The notes below the pieces were generated by a model. That model did not search any database and was not told where the DNA came from. It saw only the letters and a list, made by a program, of their open reading frames with translations. Shown here piece after piece: positions 41,617-50,125 of a stretch of 64,000 nt of DNA (position 1 is its first letter; the number at the start of each line of letters is the position of its first letter). Source of the stretch: CAYQLT01 sp964418425. GTDB lineage: Bacteria > Bacillota > Limnochordia > Limnochordales > Geochordaceae. The stretch lies in contig CAYQLT010000001.1 in the NCBI GenBank assembly GCA_964418425.1, positions 1 through 64,000 on the forward strand, written 5' to 3'. A program made the translations under genes and the position numbers.

Positions 41617-42977
41617 CGGCTTTGCAGCCCCTCCAGGAACCGCTGGCCCCACCGCCGGACGTCCAGCGCGTGGACCCGCTCCTTCATGGAGGCCAGTGCC
41701 GCCTGGCGCTCGGCGGCTCCCATCTCGAGAGCCTCCCGCAGGGCGTGCGCCATGCCCTCGATATCGTACGGGTTCACCTGGATCGCCTCGGGCAGCACCG
41801 AGGCCGCGCCGGCCAGCTCCGAGAGGATCAGCGCCCCGTTGTTGCTCACGGCCACGAACTCCTGGGCCACCAGGTTCATGCCGTCCCGCAAAGGGGTCAC
41901 CAGGGCCACGTCGGCCGCCCGATAAAAGGCGGCCAGCTCCCGCTGGGGAAACGACCGGTACAGGTAGCGCACCGGCACCCACCGGTCCGTGGTGTAGGCG
42001 CCGTTGATCCGGCCCACCACCTCGTCCACCGCCCGCTTGAGCATCCGGTACGACTCCACCCGGGTGCGGCTGGGCACCGCGATCTGGTAGAGGCACACCC
42101 GCCCTCGGTAATGGGGGTAGGCGTCCAGGAAGCGCTCGAAGGCCAGCAGGCGCTCCAGGACGCCCTTGGTGTAATCCAGCCGCTCCACCCCCAGCACCAC
42201 GCTTTGCGCGGCCGCATGCTGGCGAAGCCGCGCCGCCAGCTTGCGCACGGCCGGCTCCTCGGCGAAACGCTGGAAGGCCTGCGTGTCAATTCCGATGGGA
42301 TGGGCCTCCACCTGGATGCGGCGGCCCTCCCAGTAGACCGTATGCCCCTCCACCCGGGCTCCCAAAAGCACCCGACAGGCGTCCAGAAAGTTGACCACGT
42401 AGTCCTCGATGTGCAGCCCGATCCGGTCCGCGCCCAAAACCCCTTTCAGCAGGGTGCGGGCCCACGGGAGCACCCGCCACACCTCCACGGCCGGCCATGG
42501 GATGTGCCAGAAAAAGCCGATGCGGCCCTCGGGGCGGGCCTGCCGGAGCATCTGCGGCACCAGCATCAGGTGGTAATCGTGAACCCACACCGGGTCGTCA
42601 CCCTGCCACTCCTTCAGCACCAGGCGGGCGAACTGCTCGTTGGTGCGCCGGTAAGCCTCGAAAAACTCCCGCCGCAGGTCCACCCGCTCGATGAAGTAGT
42701 GGGACAGAGGCCAAAGCACCCGGTTGGACATCCCGTGGTAGTAGCCTGCCATCGTCGCCTCGGGCAACACCACCCGCCGCACCTGAAAGGGAGGGGGTTT
42801 GGCGGGCGGGGCCGCCGGGGGAGCCTCTCCCGGGCTGCCTTCCGCCGAGGCGACCCACACGCCCCGCCGCTCCTGGAGCAGGGGCAAGAGCGCCGTGGCA
42901 AGCCCGCCCACGGCCGCAACCCACTCTCCCCGGTGCAGCCGCAGCGGCTGGCGATTGGCGACGACGACGAGCCCCAT
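41613..42977 (-). CDS. otsA: Trehalose-6-phosphate synthase
   Basis: 454-residue GT20 retaining glucosyltransferase that forms trehalose 6-phosphate from UDP- (or NDP-) glucose and glucose 6-phosphate. Diagnostic segments: VWVHDYHLMLVPQMLR, FFWHIPWPAVEVWRVLP, LGVERLDYTKGV, and TPLRDGMNLVAQEFVA. The ATG at 42977 follows ACAGGAGAG. An insert of about 20 Ala/Pro residues lies near residue 50. With otsB it makes a stress-protective disaccharide. Confidence 0.95.
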   Translation of the reverse strand: MGLVVVANRQPLRLHRGEWVAAVGGLATALLPLLQERRGVWVASAEGSPGEAPPAAPPAKPPPFQVRRVVLPEATMAGYYHGMSNRVLWPLSHYFIERVDLRREFFEAYRRTNEQFARLVLKEWQGDDPVWVHDYHLMLVPQMLRQARPEGRIGFFWHIPWPAVEVWRVLPWARTLLKGVLGADRIGLHIEDYVVNFLDACRVLLGARVEGHTVYWEGRRIQVEAHPIGIDTQAFQRFAEEPAVRKLAARLRQHAAAQSVVLGVERLDYTKGVLERLLAFERFLDAYPHYRGRVCLYQIAVPSRTRVESYRMLKRAVDEVVGRINGAYTTDRWVPVRYLYRSFPQRELAAFYRAADVALVTPLRDGMNLVAQEFVAVSNNGALILSELAGAASVLPEAIQVNPYDIEGMAHALREALEMGAAERQAALASMKERVHALDVRRWGQRFLEGLQSR

Positions 42978-43008
42978 CGTGCTCTCCTGTGCGAGTTCTC
43001 TCGTGGCC

Positions 43009-43037
43009 ACCGTACCGAACGGGTGTTGTCCGGTCAA
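43009..43037 (-). promoter_or_regulatory. Likely promoter of otsAB
   Basis: Minus strand -35 TTGACC (43037-43032, 5 of 6), 17-base spacer, -10 TACGGT (43014-43009, 3 of 6). The predicted start is about 25 bases before the otsA ATG. The -10 is weak. Confidence 0.45.
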
Positions 43038-43133
43038 GCCCTCAGGCTTTCGGGCCGCGCCGCAGACCTTGCATCCACCGGTGCGAGCTGCGTGTGGCGA
43101 ACTGTGTGGCGTGCCGGGGAAGGGTTGGCCAGC

Positions 43134-43162
43134 TTGGCAGGAACCCCTGTGCGGGGTAAGGT
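43134..43162 (+). promoter_or_regulatory. Possible promoter of the FmdB-like gene
   Basis: -35 TTGGCA (43134-43139, 5 of 6), 17-base spacer, -10 TAAGGT (43157-43162, 3 of 6), about 36 bases before the GTG at 43205. Supported only by spacing and position in a divergent gap. Confidence 0.35.
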
Positions 43163-43204
43163 AACGAAAGGAGCGGTTCCCCAATCCATGGGGGTCGGTG
43201 CGGC

Positions 43205-43588
43205 GTGGTCTACGAATTTCGGTGCCGGGCCTGCGGGCGCCGGTTCGACGTGGTGGCCACCCTGGCCGAGAAGGAGGCCGGTCTGGCCCCGGTATGCCCC
43301 GCCTGCGGGAGTGCCGACGTAGGTCGGGTTTTCAGCCGGGTCCTCTTCCTGCGCTCCACCGGGAAGGGCCAATCGGGCAGCGAATCCCAATGGGACAAGG
43401 CCGACGGGGAGCAGTGGGGTTCGGGGCGTGGGGAGCAGCCCGGCGACTTCGAGGACGGGGGTTGGGATGACGCCGGCGGGGACGAACTGGACGGCGACCA
43501 TCCCGGTTTTGACGCGATGGGGGACGAGGATGTCGGAGAACCGGATGGCGAGGAGTTTGCGGGCGACCTGGAGGACGACGAGTCCTGA
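43205..43588 (+). CDS. FmdB-family zinc-ribbon protein with acidic tail
   Basis: 127 residues. The first 45 form the FmdB zinc ribbon (VYEFRCRACGRRFD... CPACGSADVGRVFS). The remaining 75 residues are rich in Asp, Glu and Gly. The family is named from a putative regulator of formamidase but is mostly uncharacterised. GTG start at 43205. The class II aldolase gene follows 39 bases later, so the two are probably cotranscribed. Confidence 0.82.
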   Translation: MVYEFRCRACGRRFDVVATLAEKEAGLAPVCPACGSADVGRVFSRVLFLRSTGKGQSGSESQWDKADGEQWGSGRGEQPGDFEDGGWDDAGGDELDGDHPGFDAMGDEDVGEPDGEEFAGDLEDDES

Positions 43589-43627
43589 CCCGGAGGGTTG
43601 CGGCCAAAAAGGCGGAGGTGTCCTTCG

Positions 43628-44710
43628 ATGAACTTCAGCGTTGTAGGTGACGTGCAAAGCGAGCTGGGCCGGTGGCTGCGGGACGGGCTGAAACGGGAGC
43701 TGGAGGCCCGGGGGCACGTGTATGATCCCACAGCGGACGGGGACGTGAAGCTGGTTCTCAATTTCACGAGCCCGGACCGGCCCCGTCCTTTCCGGCGCCG
43801 ATCCCGGGGCACCTTTGTGTGTTCCGTGGTGGAGGCCGCCGAAGCTCCCGCCGACGTGCTGCGGGCCGGCTACCCGCTCCTGGTGCGCTCTTTGTCCAAC
43901 CTGCTGCTGTATGCGGTGAGGGCCAACGGGAGCGTGGCGACCCACTTCGTCACCCTGGAGCAGGGGTACTACTCGGTGCCCTTTGAAGGGGACCAAGCCC
44001 GTTACTTCGCCGCTTTGTACGAGCGGCTGCATCCCCTGGCCTCCTCCTGCCTGGTGATCGACAACATCTTCGAGCCCGACCTGCCCCCCGAGCTGTGGGA
44101 GGGGGACGAGGCGGTGGAGCAGATCCGCCGGGCCAGCCGCCGTCTGGGCGAGCTCGACCTGCTTCCGGCGCCGTTTCCCATCCAGGAGATCCTGCCACCC
44201 GAGGATTTCCGCCACGTGCAGCGCCTGTACGGCATTGGAGGCCTCAGCTACGGCAACATCAGCGCCCGGCACGGGCCGACCGATTTCTGGATGAGCGCCA
44301 GCGGGGTCAACAAGTACAATCTGCAGACCGTGGGGCAGGACATCCTGCTGGTCAAAGGCTACCGCCCCGAGGAGAACGCGATGGTGCTGAGCGTGCCGCC
44401 TCACGTGACCCCGCGGCGAGTCTCCGTGGACGCCATCGAGCACTGGATGATCTACACGGAGCACCCCCAGGTCGGGGCGATCCTGCACGTGCATGCGTGG
44501 ATGGAGGGCATCCCTTCCACCCGCATCAACTTCCCGTGCGGCACGCTGGAGCTGGCCCGTTCGGTGGCCGAGCTGGTCCGCCAGGCCCCCGATCCCGGCC
44601 GGGCCATCATCGGCCTTCGCAACCACGGGCTCACCATCACGGGGCCAAGCCTGGACGAGATTTTCGAGCGGATAGAGGGCAAGCTGCTGCGTCAGGTTCC
44701 GATGGAGTGA
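43628..44710 (+). CDS. Class II aldolase/adducin-domain protein with extra N-terminal domain
   Basis: 360 residues. Residues about 190-355 form a class II aldolase fold: LSYGNISARHG, FWMSASGVNKYNL, the metal histidines in ILHVHAW, and IGLRNHGLTITG. Residues 1-180 are an additional domain (VVGDVQSELGRWLRDGL...; VVEAAEAPADVLRAGYPLLVRSLSNLLLYAV) that I do not recognise. The substrate is probably a sugar phosphate or hydroxy acid, but no assignment is possible. The ATG at 43628 follows GGAGGTG. Its 3' end overlaps the convergent DUF512 gene by 74 bases. Confidence 0.82.
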   Translation: MNFSVVGDVQSELGRWLRDGLKRELEARGHVYDPTADGDVKLVLNFTSPDRPRPFRRRSRGTFVCSVVEAAEAPADVLRAGYPLLVRSLSNLLLYAVRANGSVATHFVTLEQGYYSVPFEGDQARYFAALYERLHPLASSCLVIDNIFEPDLPPELWEGDEAVEQIRRASRRLGELDLLPAPFPIQEILPPEDFRHVQRLYGIGGLSYGNISARHGPTDFWMSASGVNKYNLQTVGQDILLVKGYRPEENAMVLSVPPHVTPRRVSVDAIEHWMIYTEHPQVGAILHVHAWMEGIPSTRINFPCGTLELARSVAELVRQAPDPGRAIIGLRNHGLTITGPSLDEIFERIEGKLLRQVPME

Positions 44711-46076
44711 AAAGAGCGGCCGATGGGCCGACGATGCCGGTGGAGACGCGCACCAGCGCCCGACCGTCCACGGGGACGACCTGCAGGGCCGGGGTGGTGG
44801 CGTCCCGCAGCCGGGCAAATGTCATGTTGTCCAGGAAGACGGGCGCATCGGCCTTGAGCGTCACGGCCGGCAGGAGGACGGCATCCCATCGCTGCAGGTC
44901 CGGGCGGCGGGCGAGCGCCTCCTGCAGGTCCTGGCCGGTGAGAAGCCCGGCGACGGTGACGGTGGGACCGTAAAAGCGGTTTTCCACCGCCTGCACCTCG
45001 ATGGCCAGGCCCGCCACCCGCCGGGTGAGAGCCGCTGCCAGGCGGCAAAGGGTGGCATATGCGGAGCGGCCCGTCACCCAGAGCACTCGCCGAGGACGCT
45101 CCAGGCCCCGGGGGAGCCGGGAGATGGCCCGGCGTGCCTGGTCGGTCAGCTTGCGGATCAGCCCGATCCCGTTCTCCAGTTGGGGGAAATCCTCGTAAGC
45201 GCCTGCGCCCGGCACCGGCCGCTCAGCCAGCACGTACCACTCGTCGGCGGCGTAGGCCAGGCGGGTGCCCAGCTCCCGCAAAAACCGGCGCTGCCAGCGA
45301 TGCACCTGGCGCAGGACCGCTTGCGCCTCGTCCGGGCGATACGGGCGAAGCGGGAAAAGCCCTCGGCGAAACCGGGTCAGCCCCACCGGCACCACGCCGA
45401 TGCTTCGCACCGCGGGAAACAGGCGGCTCAGGTCGGCCAGCGACCGGTCCAGGTGCGGCCCGTCATTGAGGCCCGGGCAGAGGACCAGCTGGGTGTGCAT
45501 GACGATCCCTGCCTGAGCCAGGCGACGCAGCTGCGCCAGGATGCCCCGGGCTTTCGGCGTTCCCATCAGGAAGCTTCGCAGGTCGTCGTCGGTGCTGTGG
45601 ACGGAGATGTAAAGGGGCGACAGGTGCTGCTCGACGACGCGCTGCCAGTCCGCTTCGGTCCAGTTGGTCAGGGTGATGAAGTTGCCGTCCAGCATGGAGA
45701 GGCGGTAGTCGTCATCCATCAGGTACAGGGTGCGGCGCATTCCCCTGGGGGATTGGTGGACGAAGCAGAAAACGCATCGGTTCTCGCAGGTGACGATGCG
45801 GTCGAACAGGGGGTCGGTGAAGCTGAGGCCCAGCTCCTCGTCCTCAGCCTTCTCCACCTCCACCACCAGGCGGGTGCCGTCGGGCCGACGAACCGCCAGC
45901 GTCAGGTGGGTGGAGGCGGCTGCGTGGTGAAAGGCGATCACGTCCGAGGGCGGCCGCCCGTTGACCGCCAGGACCTCATCGCCCGGCCGCAGACCCGCCT
46001 CGTCGGCGATGGAGCCGGGCCGAACCGAGCTCACGATGGCGCCGGGTTTTCGTGCCGCAGCAGGGCTACGGGACAT
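44637..46076 (-). CDS. DUF512 PDZ/radical-SAM-type iron-sulfur protein
   Basis: 479 residues. An N-terminal PDZ-like domain (GAIVSSVRPGSIADEAGLRPGDEVLAVNG) is followed by a cysteine cluster C-x3-C-x2-C in CENRCVFCF and the DUF512 domain (LYLMDDDYRLSMLDGNFITLTN; VVPVGLTRFR; VTVAGLLTGQDL). The family is common in anaerobic Bacillota and of unknown function. The ATG at 46076 follows GAGGAGGA. The C-terminal 25 residues are encoded antisense to the aldolase gene's end and appear unconserved. Confidence 0.88.
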   Translation of the reverse strand: MSRSPAAARKPGAIVSSVRPGSIADEAGLRPGDEVLAVNGRPPSDVIAFHHAAASTHLTLAVRRPDGTRLVVEVEKAEDEELGLSFTDPLFDRIVTCENRCVFCFVHQSPRGMRRTLYLMDDDYRLSMLDGNFITLTNWTEADWQRVVEQHLSPLYISVHSTDDDLRSFLMGTPKARGILAQLRRLAQAGIVMHTQLVLCPGLNDGPHLDRSLADLSRLFPAVRSIGVVPVGLTRFRRGLFPLRPYRPDEAQAVLRQVHRWQRRFLRELGTRLAYAADEWYVLAERPVPGAGAYEDFPQLENGIGLIRKLTDQARRAISRLPRGLERPRRVLWVTGRSAYATLCRLAAALTRRVAGLAIEVQAVENRFYGPTVTVAGLLTGQDLQEALARRPDLQRWDAVLLPAVTLKADAPVFLDNMTFARLRDATTPALQVVPVDGRALVRVSTGIVGPSAALFTPSEPDAAACPLSARKSRPGLAP

Positions 46077-46092
46077 GGACGGCCGGTCCTCC

Positions 46093-48606
46093 TCAACTCC
46101 ACCGGATGTGCACCTGCAGCGGTGACGGCGTTTCGGGTATCCTCACGACCAGACGGTCCATGTCCGCGTCGTAAGACCACTCGGAACCGCCCGGCTCGCC
46201 CGGCGGGTCTTTGGGCTGCAGGGGTTCGATCCTCGTTCGGCTCGCATGGGCAGGCCTGGCGCCCACCTCGATGGAGGCCGGTGGCCGACCGGCACGCTCC
46301 ACCACCACGTCCAGCCACAGCCGTCCCGGGTCGAAGCTGCCTTCGCGGGGCCCCAAGGCCAGCTCCAGGTTCGGCTGCGCCCCCGGGGCCTGGCCCCCGG
46401 TCCATGTGCAGTCAACCCTGCGGTGCGCGAAGTGGCCATCCCGGTACGCGAGGGTCTGCCCATCGTCCTCGTAGAGTTCGCTGACCATGGGCGCACCGCC
46501 TGCCAGGCGCGGGGCCGCCAGCCACAGGGCCCGTTCCCGGCGGCGGGCCAGTTCGGCGGTGTGCGAGACCTGGGGCCCCATGGGGAGCGCGGCGCCGGCC
46601 CGCACCCACAGGGGCAGCTCCTCGAGGGGAGCCTCGGTGATCACCCAGGCCGGCCCCACGACCCGCTGGGCGCGGAAATAGTGCACCCATTCCCCTGCGG
46701 GCAGGTAGACGGCCCGGTGGTCGGCTGAGGGCTGCAGCACCGGCGCCACCAGCAGGTGCGGCCCCACCATGAACTCGTCCTGCAGCCGGTACGCCTGCTC
46801 ATCCTCCGGATAGTGCCAGAACAGGGGGCGCATCATGGGCGCCCCCGTACGAGAGGCCTCCCGGGCAAGAGCGTACAGGTAGGGGAGCAGCCGGTACCGA
46901 AGCTGGATGTACCGGCGGCAAATCCCCTCCACTTCGGGCCCGAACTGCCACACCTCCTGCCGCCGGCTGTGGATGGCGGAGTGGTTGCGGAAGAAGGGCG
47001 TCAGCGCCGCCGCCTGGGTCCAGCGAACCAGCAGCTCACCGGTGCAATCGCCGCTGAACCCGCCCACGTCGGCACCCACCAGCGCCATCCCGGACAGCCC
47101 CATGTTGAGCAACTGGGGCACCATCATGGCCAGGTGCTCCCACCAGCTCGCGTTGTCCCCGGTCCAGACGGCCGCCCAGCGCTGGATGCCCGCGAAACCC
47201 GCCCGGCTCAGGACAAACGGCCGCCTCCCGGGATGGACGCGAAGCTGCGCCTCGAAAGCACAGCGGCTCATCAGCATCCCGTACAGGTTGTGAAATTCCA
47301 GGTGCCACAGCCGCCGGCGCTCTTCGGGCGGCCGGTCGGCATCGGGGCCGTGCTGCACGTGGGGATCCAGGGAGCCGGCGGGCAAGGGGTGGCGGAAGTT
47401 GGCCGGCTCGTTCATGTCGCACCAGATCCCCGACACCCCCGCCTTCAGCAATCCCTCGTGCAGCCGCACCCACCAGCGCCGCACTTCGGCTCGGGCGAAA
47501 TCGGGCCAGACGGTCTCCCCCGGCCAAACCTGGCCCCGAAACGGCTCGCCGTCGGGAGTCGTGCAAAAGTATCCCTCCCGCAGCCCCTCCTCGTAGACCG
47601 GGTAGCCGGCCTCGACCTTCACCCCCGGGTCCACGATGGCCACCACCCGAAACCCCTGCCCCGCCAGCTCGGCCAGCAGGCCTTCGGGGTCGGGAAAACG
47701 GCGGGGATCCCACGTGAAGACCCGGTATTGGTCCATGTAGTCGATGTCCAGGTAGATGGCATCGCAGGGGATCTCGCGGCGGCGCAACTGGGCGGCGACC
47801 TCGCGCACCTCTGCGGCGGTGCGGTAACCCCAGCGGCTTTGGTGAAATCCCAAAGCCCAAAGCGGCGGAAGGGGCATGCGGCCCGTCAGCTCTGTGTAGC
47901 GGGAGACCACCTGCTGGAGCCGGGGCCCCGTCAGGACGAAGTACTCCAGGCGCCCGCCCTGCGCGCCCACCACGAGCCGGTCGGCTTCGCTGTGGCCCAA
48001 ATCGAAGACGGTGCGGTGGGTGTTGTGGACAAAAAGCCCGTAAAACCGCCCGCCGCTTTCCACCAGCAAGAAAGGTACGGACTGGTACAGGGGATCCGTG
48101 TCGGGCAGATGGGGCAACACGTCGGTGTTCCACATGGCCAGCCGGCGCCCCCGCCGGTCCAGCCACCCGGTTTTCTCGCCCAGCCCGAAGATACGTTCGC
48201 CGGGCCGAAGCCGCTTGGCCATCCACACTCCTTCGCCCCGTAAAGCGAGCCCTCCCTCGGGGGGATCCTCGGCGATGGGCTCGGGGTGCCCAGGGGCCTG
48301 CACGCGGAGGGCGGCGCCCCGCCGTGCCACCCGCACCGCCAGGGCCGGAGTGCGAACCCAAAGGGCCTCCGCCTGCTCCTGGAACTCCACCGGGAAGTCC
48401 CGGGGCCACTCGGCCTGCGGACGGGCGATGGCCCACCCCACGTTGGGCGGAACCCCGGGGGGGCTCACCTCCACCCGGACGAGGTCGGGAGCCCATGCGC
48501 ACACGTCCAGGATGCCGCCGCCATCCAGGCGTACCCGCAGCGAGCGGCCATCCCACTCCGCCGACCGGACGTCGCCGGCCGGCAGGGCACCGTGGGGAAA
48601 GGTCAT
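46093..48606 (-). CDS. Glycoside hydrolase family 31 alpha-glucosidase
   Basis: 837 residues. An N-terminal galactose-mutarotase-like beta domain leads to the GH31 barrel with WALGFHQSRWGYRT, the catalytic nucleophile aspartate in GIWCDMNEPANF, and the acid/base region VGADVGGFSGDCTGELLVRW. C-terminal beta domains follow (LFWHYPEDEQAYRLQDEFMVGPHLLVAPVL). No signal peptide is seen, so it is cytoplasmic. It releases glucose from alpha-glucosides, possibly including trehalose- or maltose-type sugars. The ATG at 48606 follows AAAGGAG by seven bases. The stop lies 16 bases before the DUF512 gene. Confidence 0.94.
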   Translation of the reverse strand: MTFPHGALPAGDVRSAEWDGRSLRVRLDGGGILDVCAWAPDLVRVEVSPPGVPPNVGWAIARPQAEWPRDFPVEFQEQAEALWVRTPALAVRVARRGAALRVQAPGHPEPIAEDPPEGGLALRGEGVWMAKRLRPGERIFGLGEKTGWLDRRGRRLAMWNTDVLPHLPDTDPLYQSVPFLLVESGGRFYGLFVHNTHRTVFDLGHSEADRLVVGAQGGRLEYFVLTGPRLQQVVSRYTELTGRMPLPPLWALGFHQSRWGYRTAAEVREVAAQLRRREIPCDAIYLDIDYMDQYRVFTWDPRRFPDPEGLLAELAGQGFRVVAIVDPGVKVEAGYPVYEEGLREGYFCTTPDGEPFRGQVWPGETVWPDFARAEVRRWWVRLHEGLLKAGVSGIWCDMNEPANFRHPLPAGSLDPHVQHGPDADRPPEERRRLWHLEFHNLYGMLMSRCAFEAQLRVHPGRRPFVLSRAGFAGIQRWAAVWTGDNASWWEHLAMMVPQLLNMGLSGMALVGADVGGFSGDCTGELLVRWTQAAALTPFFRNHSAIHSRRQEVWQFGPEVEGICRRYIQLRYRLLPYLYALAREASRTGAPMMRPLFWHYPEDEQAYRLQDEFMVGPHLLVAPVLQPSADHRAVYLPAGEWVHYFRAQRVVGPAWVITEAPLEELPLWVRAGAALPMGPQVSHTAELARRRERALWLAAPRLAGGAPMVSELYEDDGQTLAYRDGHFAHRRVDCTWTGGQAPGAQPNLELALGPREGSFDPGRLWLDVVVERAGRPPASIEVGARPAHASRTRIEPLQPKDPPGEPGGSEWSYDADMDRLVVRIPETPSPLQVHIRWS

Positions 48607-48727
48607 CGACCGGCTCCTTTCCGCTGCATGCCGCACCGCCCGGCGCGGCCTGCCCGGGCGGTCGTACGGGGGTGCGATCCTCCCCGAGGGTGCCACCCGG
48701 ACAGGTGGCTGTCAAGGGAACGGGCCC

Positions 48728-48756
48728 TTGCCATGGGAGCCCGGGAGTGATAGCCT
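48728..48756 (+). promoter_or_regulatory. Likely promoter of the TSUP-DUF1634-GntR operon
   Basis: -35 TTGCCA (48728-48733, 5 of 6), 17-base spacer, -10 TAGCCT (48751-48756, 3 of 6). The predicted start near 48763 lies just before the palindrome at 48769. Confidence 0.45.
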
Positions 48757-48768
48757 GGGGGAGGTCAC

Positions 48769-48782
48769 CTGGTCATAACCAG
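48769..48782. promoter_or_regulatory. Palindromic operator, GntR/HutC (dre-like) type
   Basis: CTGGTCATAACCAG: perfect 5-base arms around CATA. It resembles the TGGTCTAGACCA sites bound by HutC-subfamily regulators such as DasR/NagR. It sits just after the predicted transcription start of an operon that ends with a HutC-type GntR gene, so autoregulation by repression is a reasonable inference. Confidence 0.55.
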
Positions 48783-48821
48783 AGGTCCCGACCACGCGGC
48801 GAGAGGTCGGATCTGCTGTCC

Positions 48822-49658
48822 ATGTTCGATCCGGTGTCATTCGGGCTGGTGCTGGCCATCTCGGTGGCCGGCGGCTTCACCGGCTCGATTCTCGGGCTCG
48901 GCGGCGGCGTGGTGGTGGTCCCGCTGCTGACGGTCGGCATGGGCTACCCGGTGCGAAGCGTGGTGGGGGCCAGCCTGGTGTCGGTCATCGCCACCTCCAG
49001 CGGGGCGGCTGCGGCGTATGTGCGGGACCGCCTCACGAACCTGCGCGTGGCGGTGCTCATGGAGGTGGCCACCTCCGGTGGGGCCATCGTCGGGGCGTAC
49101 TTCTCACCCCGACTGCCGGTGCGGGTGGTGTACGGGCTGTTCGCCTTACTCCTGGGGTACTCTGCAGCCGCCATGTTCCACAAGCGCCACCGGGAGCAGG
49201 CCATCCTGCCGAACCCGGGCCCCCTTGCGCGCCGGCTGCGCCTGCAAGGCGCCTACCGCGACGAGGCCCTGGGACGCGTGGTGGTGTATCAGGCCGGCAG
49301 GGTGGTTCCGGCCTTCCTGGTCATGGCGCTGGCAGGAGGGGCTTCCGGCATCTTGGGCATCGGGGCCGGGTTGTTCAAGGTTCTCGGGCTGGACCTGGTC
49401 ATGGGGCTACCCATCAAGGTCTCCACCGCCACCAGCAACTTCATGATCGGCGTAACGGCCGCCGCAGGAGCCGGGGTTCACTTTGCCCGGGGAGACGTGG
49501 ACCCGGCCCTGGCGGCGCCGGTGGCTTTGGGGGTTCTCGCGGGCGCCTGGCTGGGAAGCCGGGTGTTGCCCCGCATGCGGGCAGAGAGCCTGCGCCTGCT
49601 GTTCATCCCCCTGCTGCTTTTCATGGCCTGGCAGATGGCAAGGGCGGCGATGGGGTGA
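48822..49658 (+). CDS. TSUP-family (TauE/SafE) membrane transporter
   Basis: 278 residues with about 8 hydrophobic helices and the two inverted TSUP repeats: GGFTGSILGLGGGVVVVPLLT near the start and GGASGILGIGAGLFKVLGL in the second half. TSUP proteins move sulfite, sulfonates or other organic anions. No clear ribosome-binding site is close to the ATG at 48822; GAGAGGT is about 15 bases away. The stop overlaps the DUF1634 start (GTGA). The pairing with DUF1634 is common. Confidence 0.88.
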   Translation: MFDPVSFGLVLAISVAGGFTGSILGLGGGVVVVPLLTVGMGYPVRSVVGASLVSVIATSSGAAAAYVRDRLTNLRVAVLMEVATSGGAIVGAYFSPRLPVRVVYGLFALLLGYSAAAMFHKRHREQAILPNPGPLARRLRLQGAYRDEALGRVVVYQAGRVVPAFLVMALAGGASGILGIGAGLFKVLGLDLVMGLPIKVSTATSNFMIGVTAAAGAGVHFARGDVDPALAAPVALGVLAGAWLGSRVLPRMRAESLRLLFIPLLLFMAWQMARAAMG

Positions 49659-50125
49659 TGGCCAATATGATACGGAGCTCAGGGGAGGGGGCTCGGGCAG
49701 GCGCTTCGCTGGCCGGCCTCGGGCCGCAGGTCGAGGCCGGTGCGCAGGTGGCTTCGAGCCCTGCGCCGGAGGTGGCGGCGGACGAGGGGAAGCTGGAGGC
49801 CATTGTCAGCGGTATCCTGCGGGGCGGGGTGCTGGCCTGCGCGGTCATCGTGGCCGCAGGCGTGCTGCTGTGGGCCGTCTCGGGCCACTCCGGCTACCCG
49901 CCGGGCGGCTACCCGGCAGGGGTTCGGGACGTGCTGCGCGGGGTCCGCGAGGTCAGGCCCCTGGCCGTCGTGCAGCTGGGCTTGTGGGTGCTGGTGTTGA
50001 CGCCGGTGATGCGGGTGGTGGCCTCGCTGGTGATGTTCGCCAGCCAGCGTGACTGGGCCTACGTGGGCTTCACTGCCGCCGTGCTGGTGCTGCTGGCGGC
50101 GGGGCTCTGGGTGGGGGCAGCTTGA
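49655..50125 (+). CDS. DUF1634 membrane protein
   Basis: 156 residues with a polar N-terminus of about 45 residues and three hydrophobic segments (VLACAVIVAAGVLLWAV; VVQLGLWVLVLTPVMRVVASL; YVGFTAAVLVLLAAGLWV). It is recognised as DUF1634 by the GILRGGVL start and LLTPVMRV-type motif. Genes of this family almost always follow a TSUP gene, so it is probably a small partner subunit. GTG 49655 overlaps the previous stop; ATG 49658 follows immediately. Confidence 0.82.
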   Translation: MMANMIRSSGEGARAGASLAGLGPQVEAGAQVASSPAPEVAADEGKLEAIVSGILRGGVLACAVIVAAGVLLWAVSGHSGYPPGGYPAGVRDVLRGVREVRPLAVVQLGLWVLVLTPVMRVVASLVMFASQRDWAYVGFTAAVLVLLAAGLWVGAA

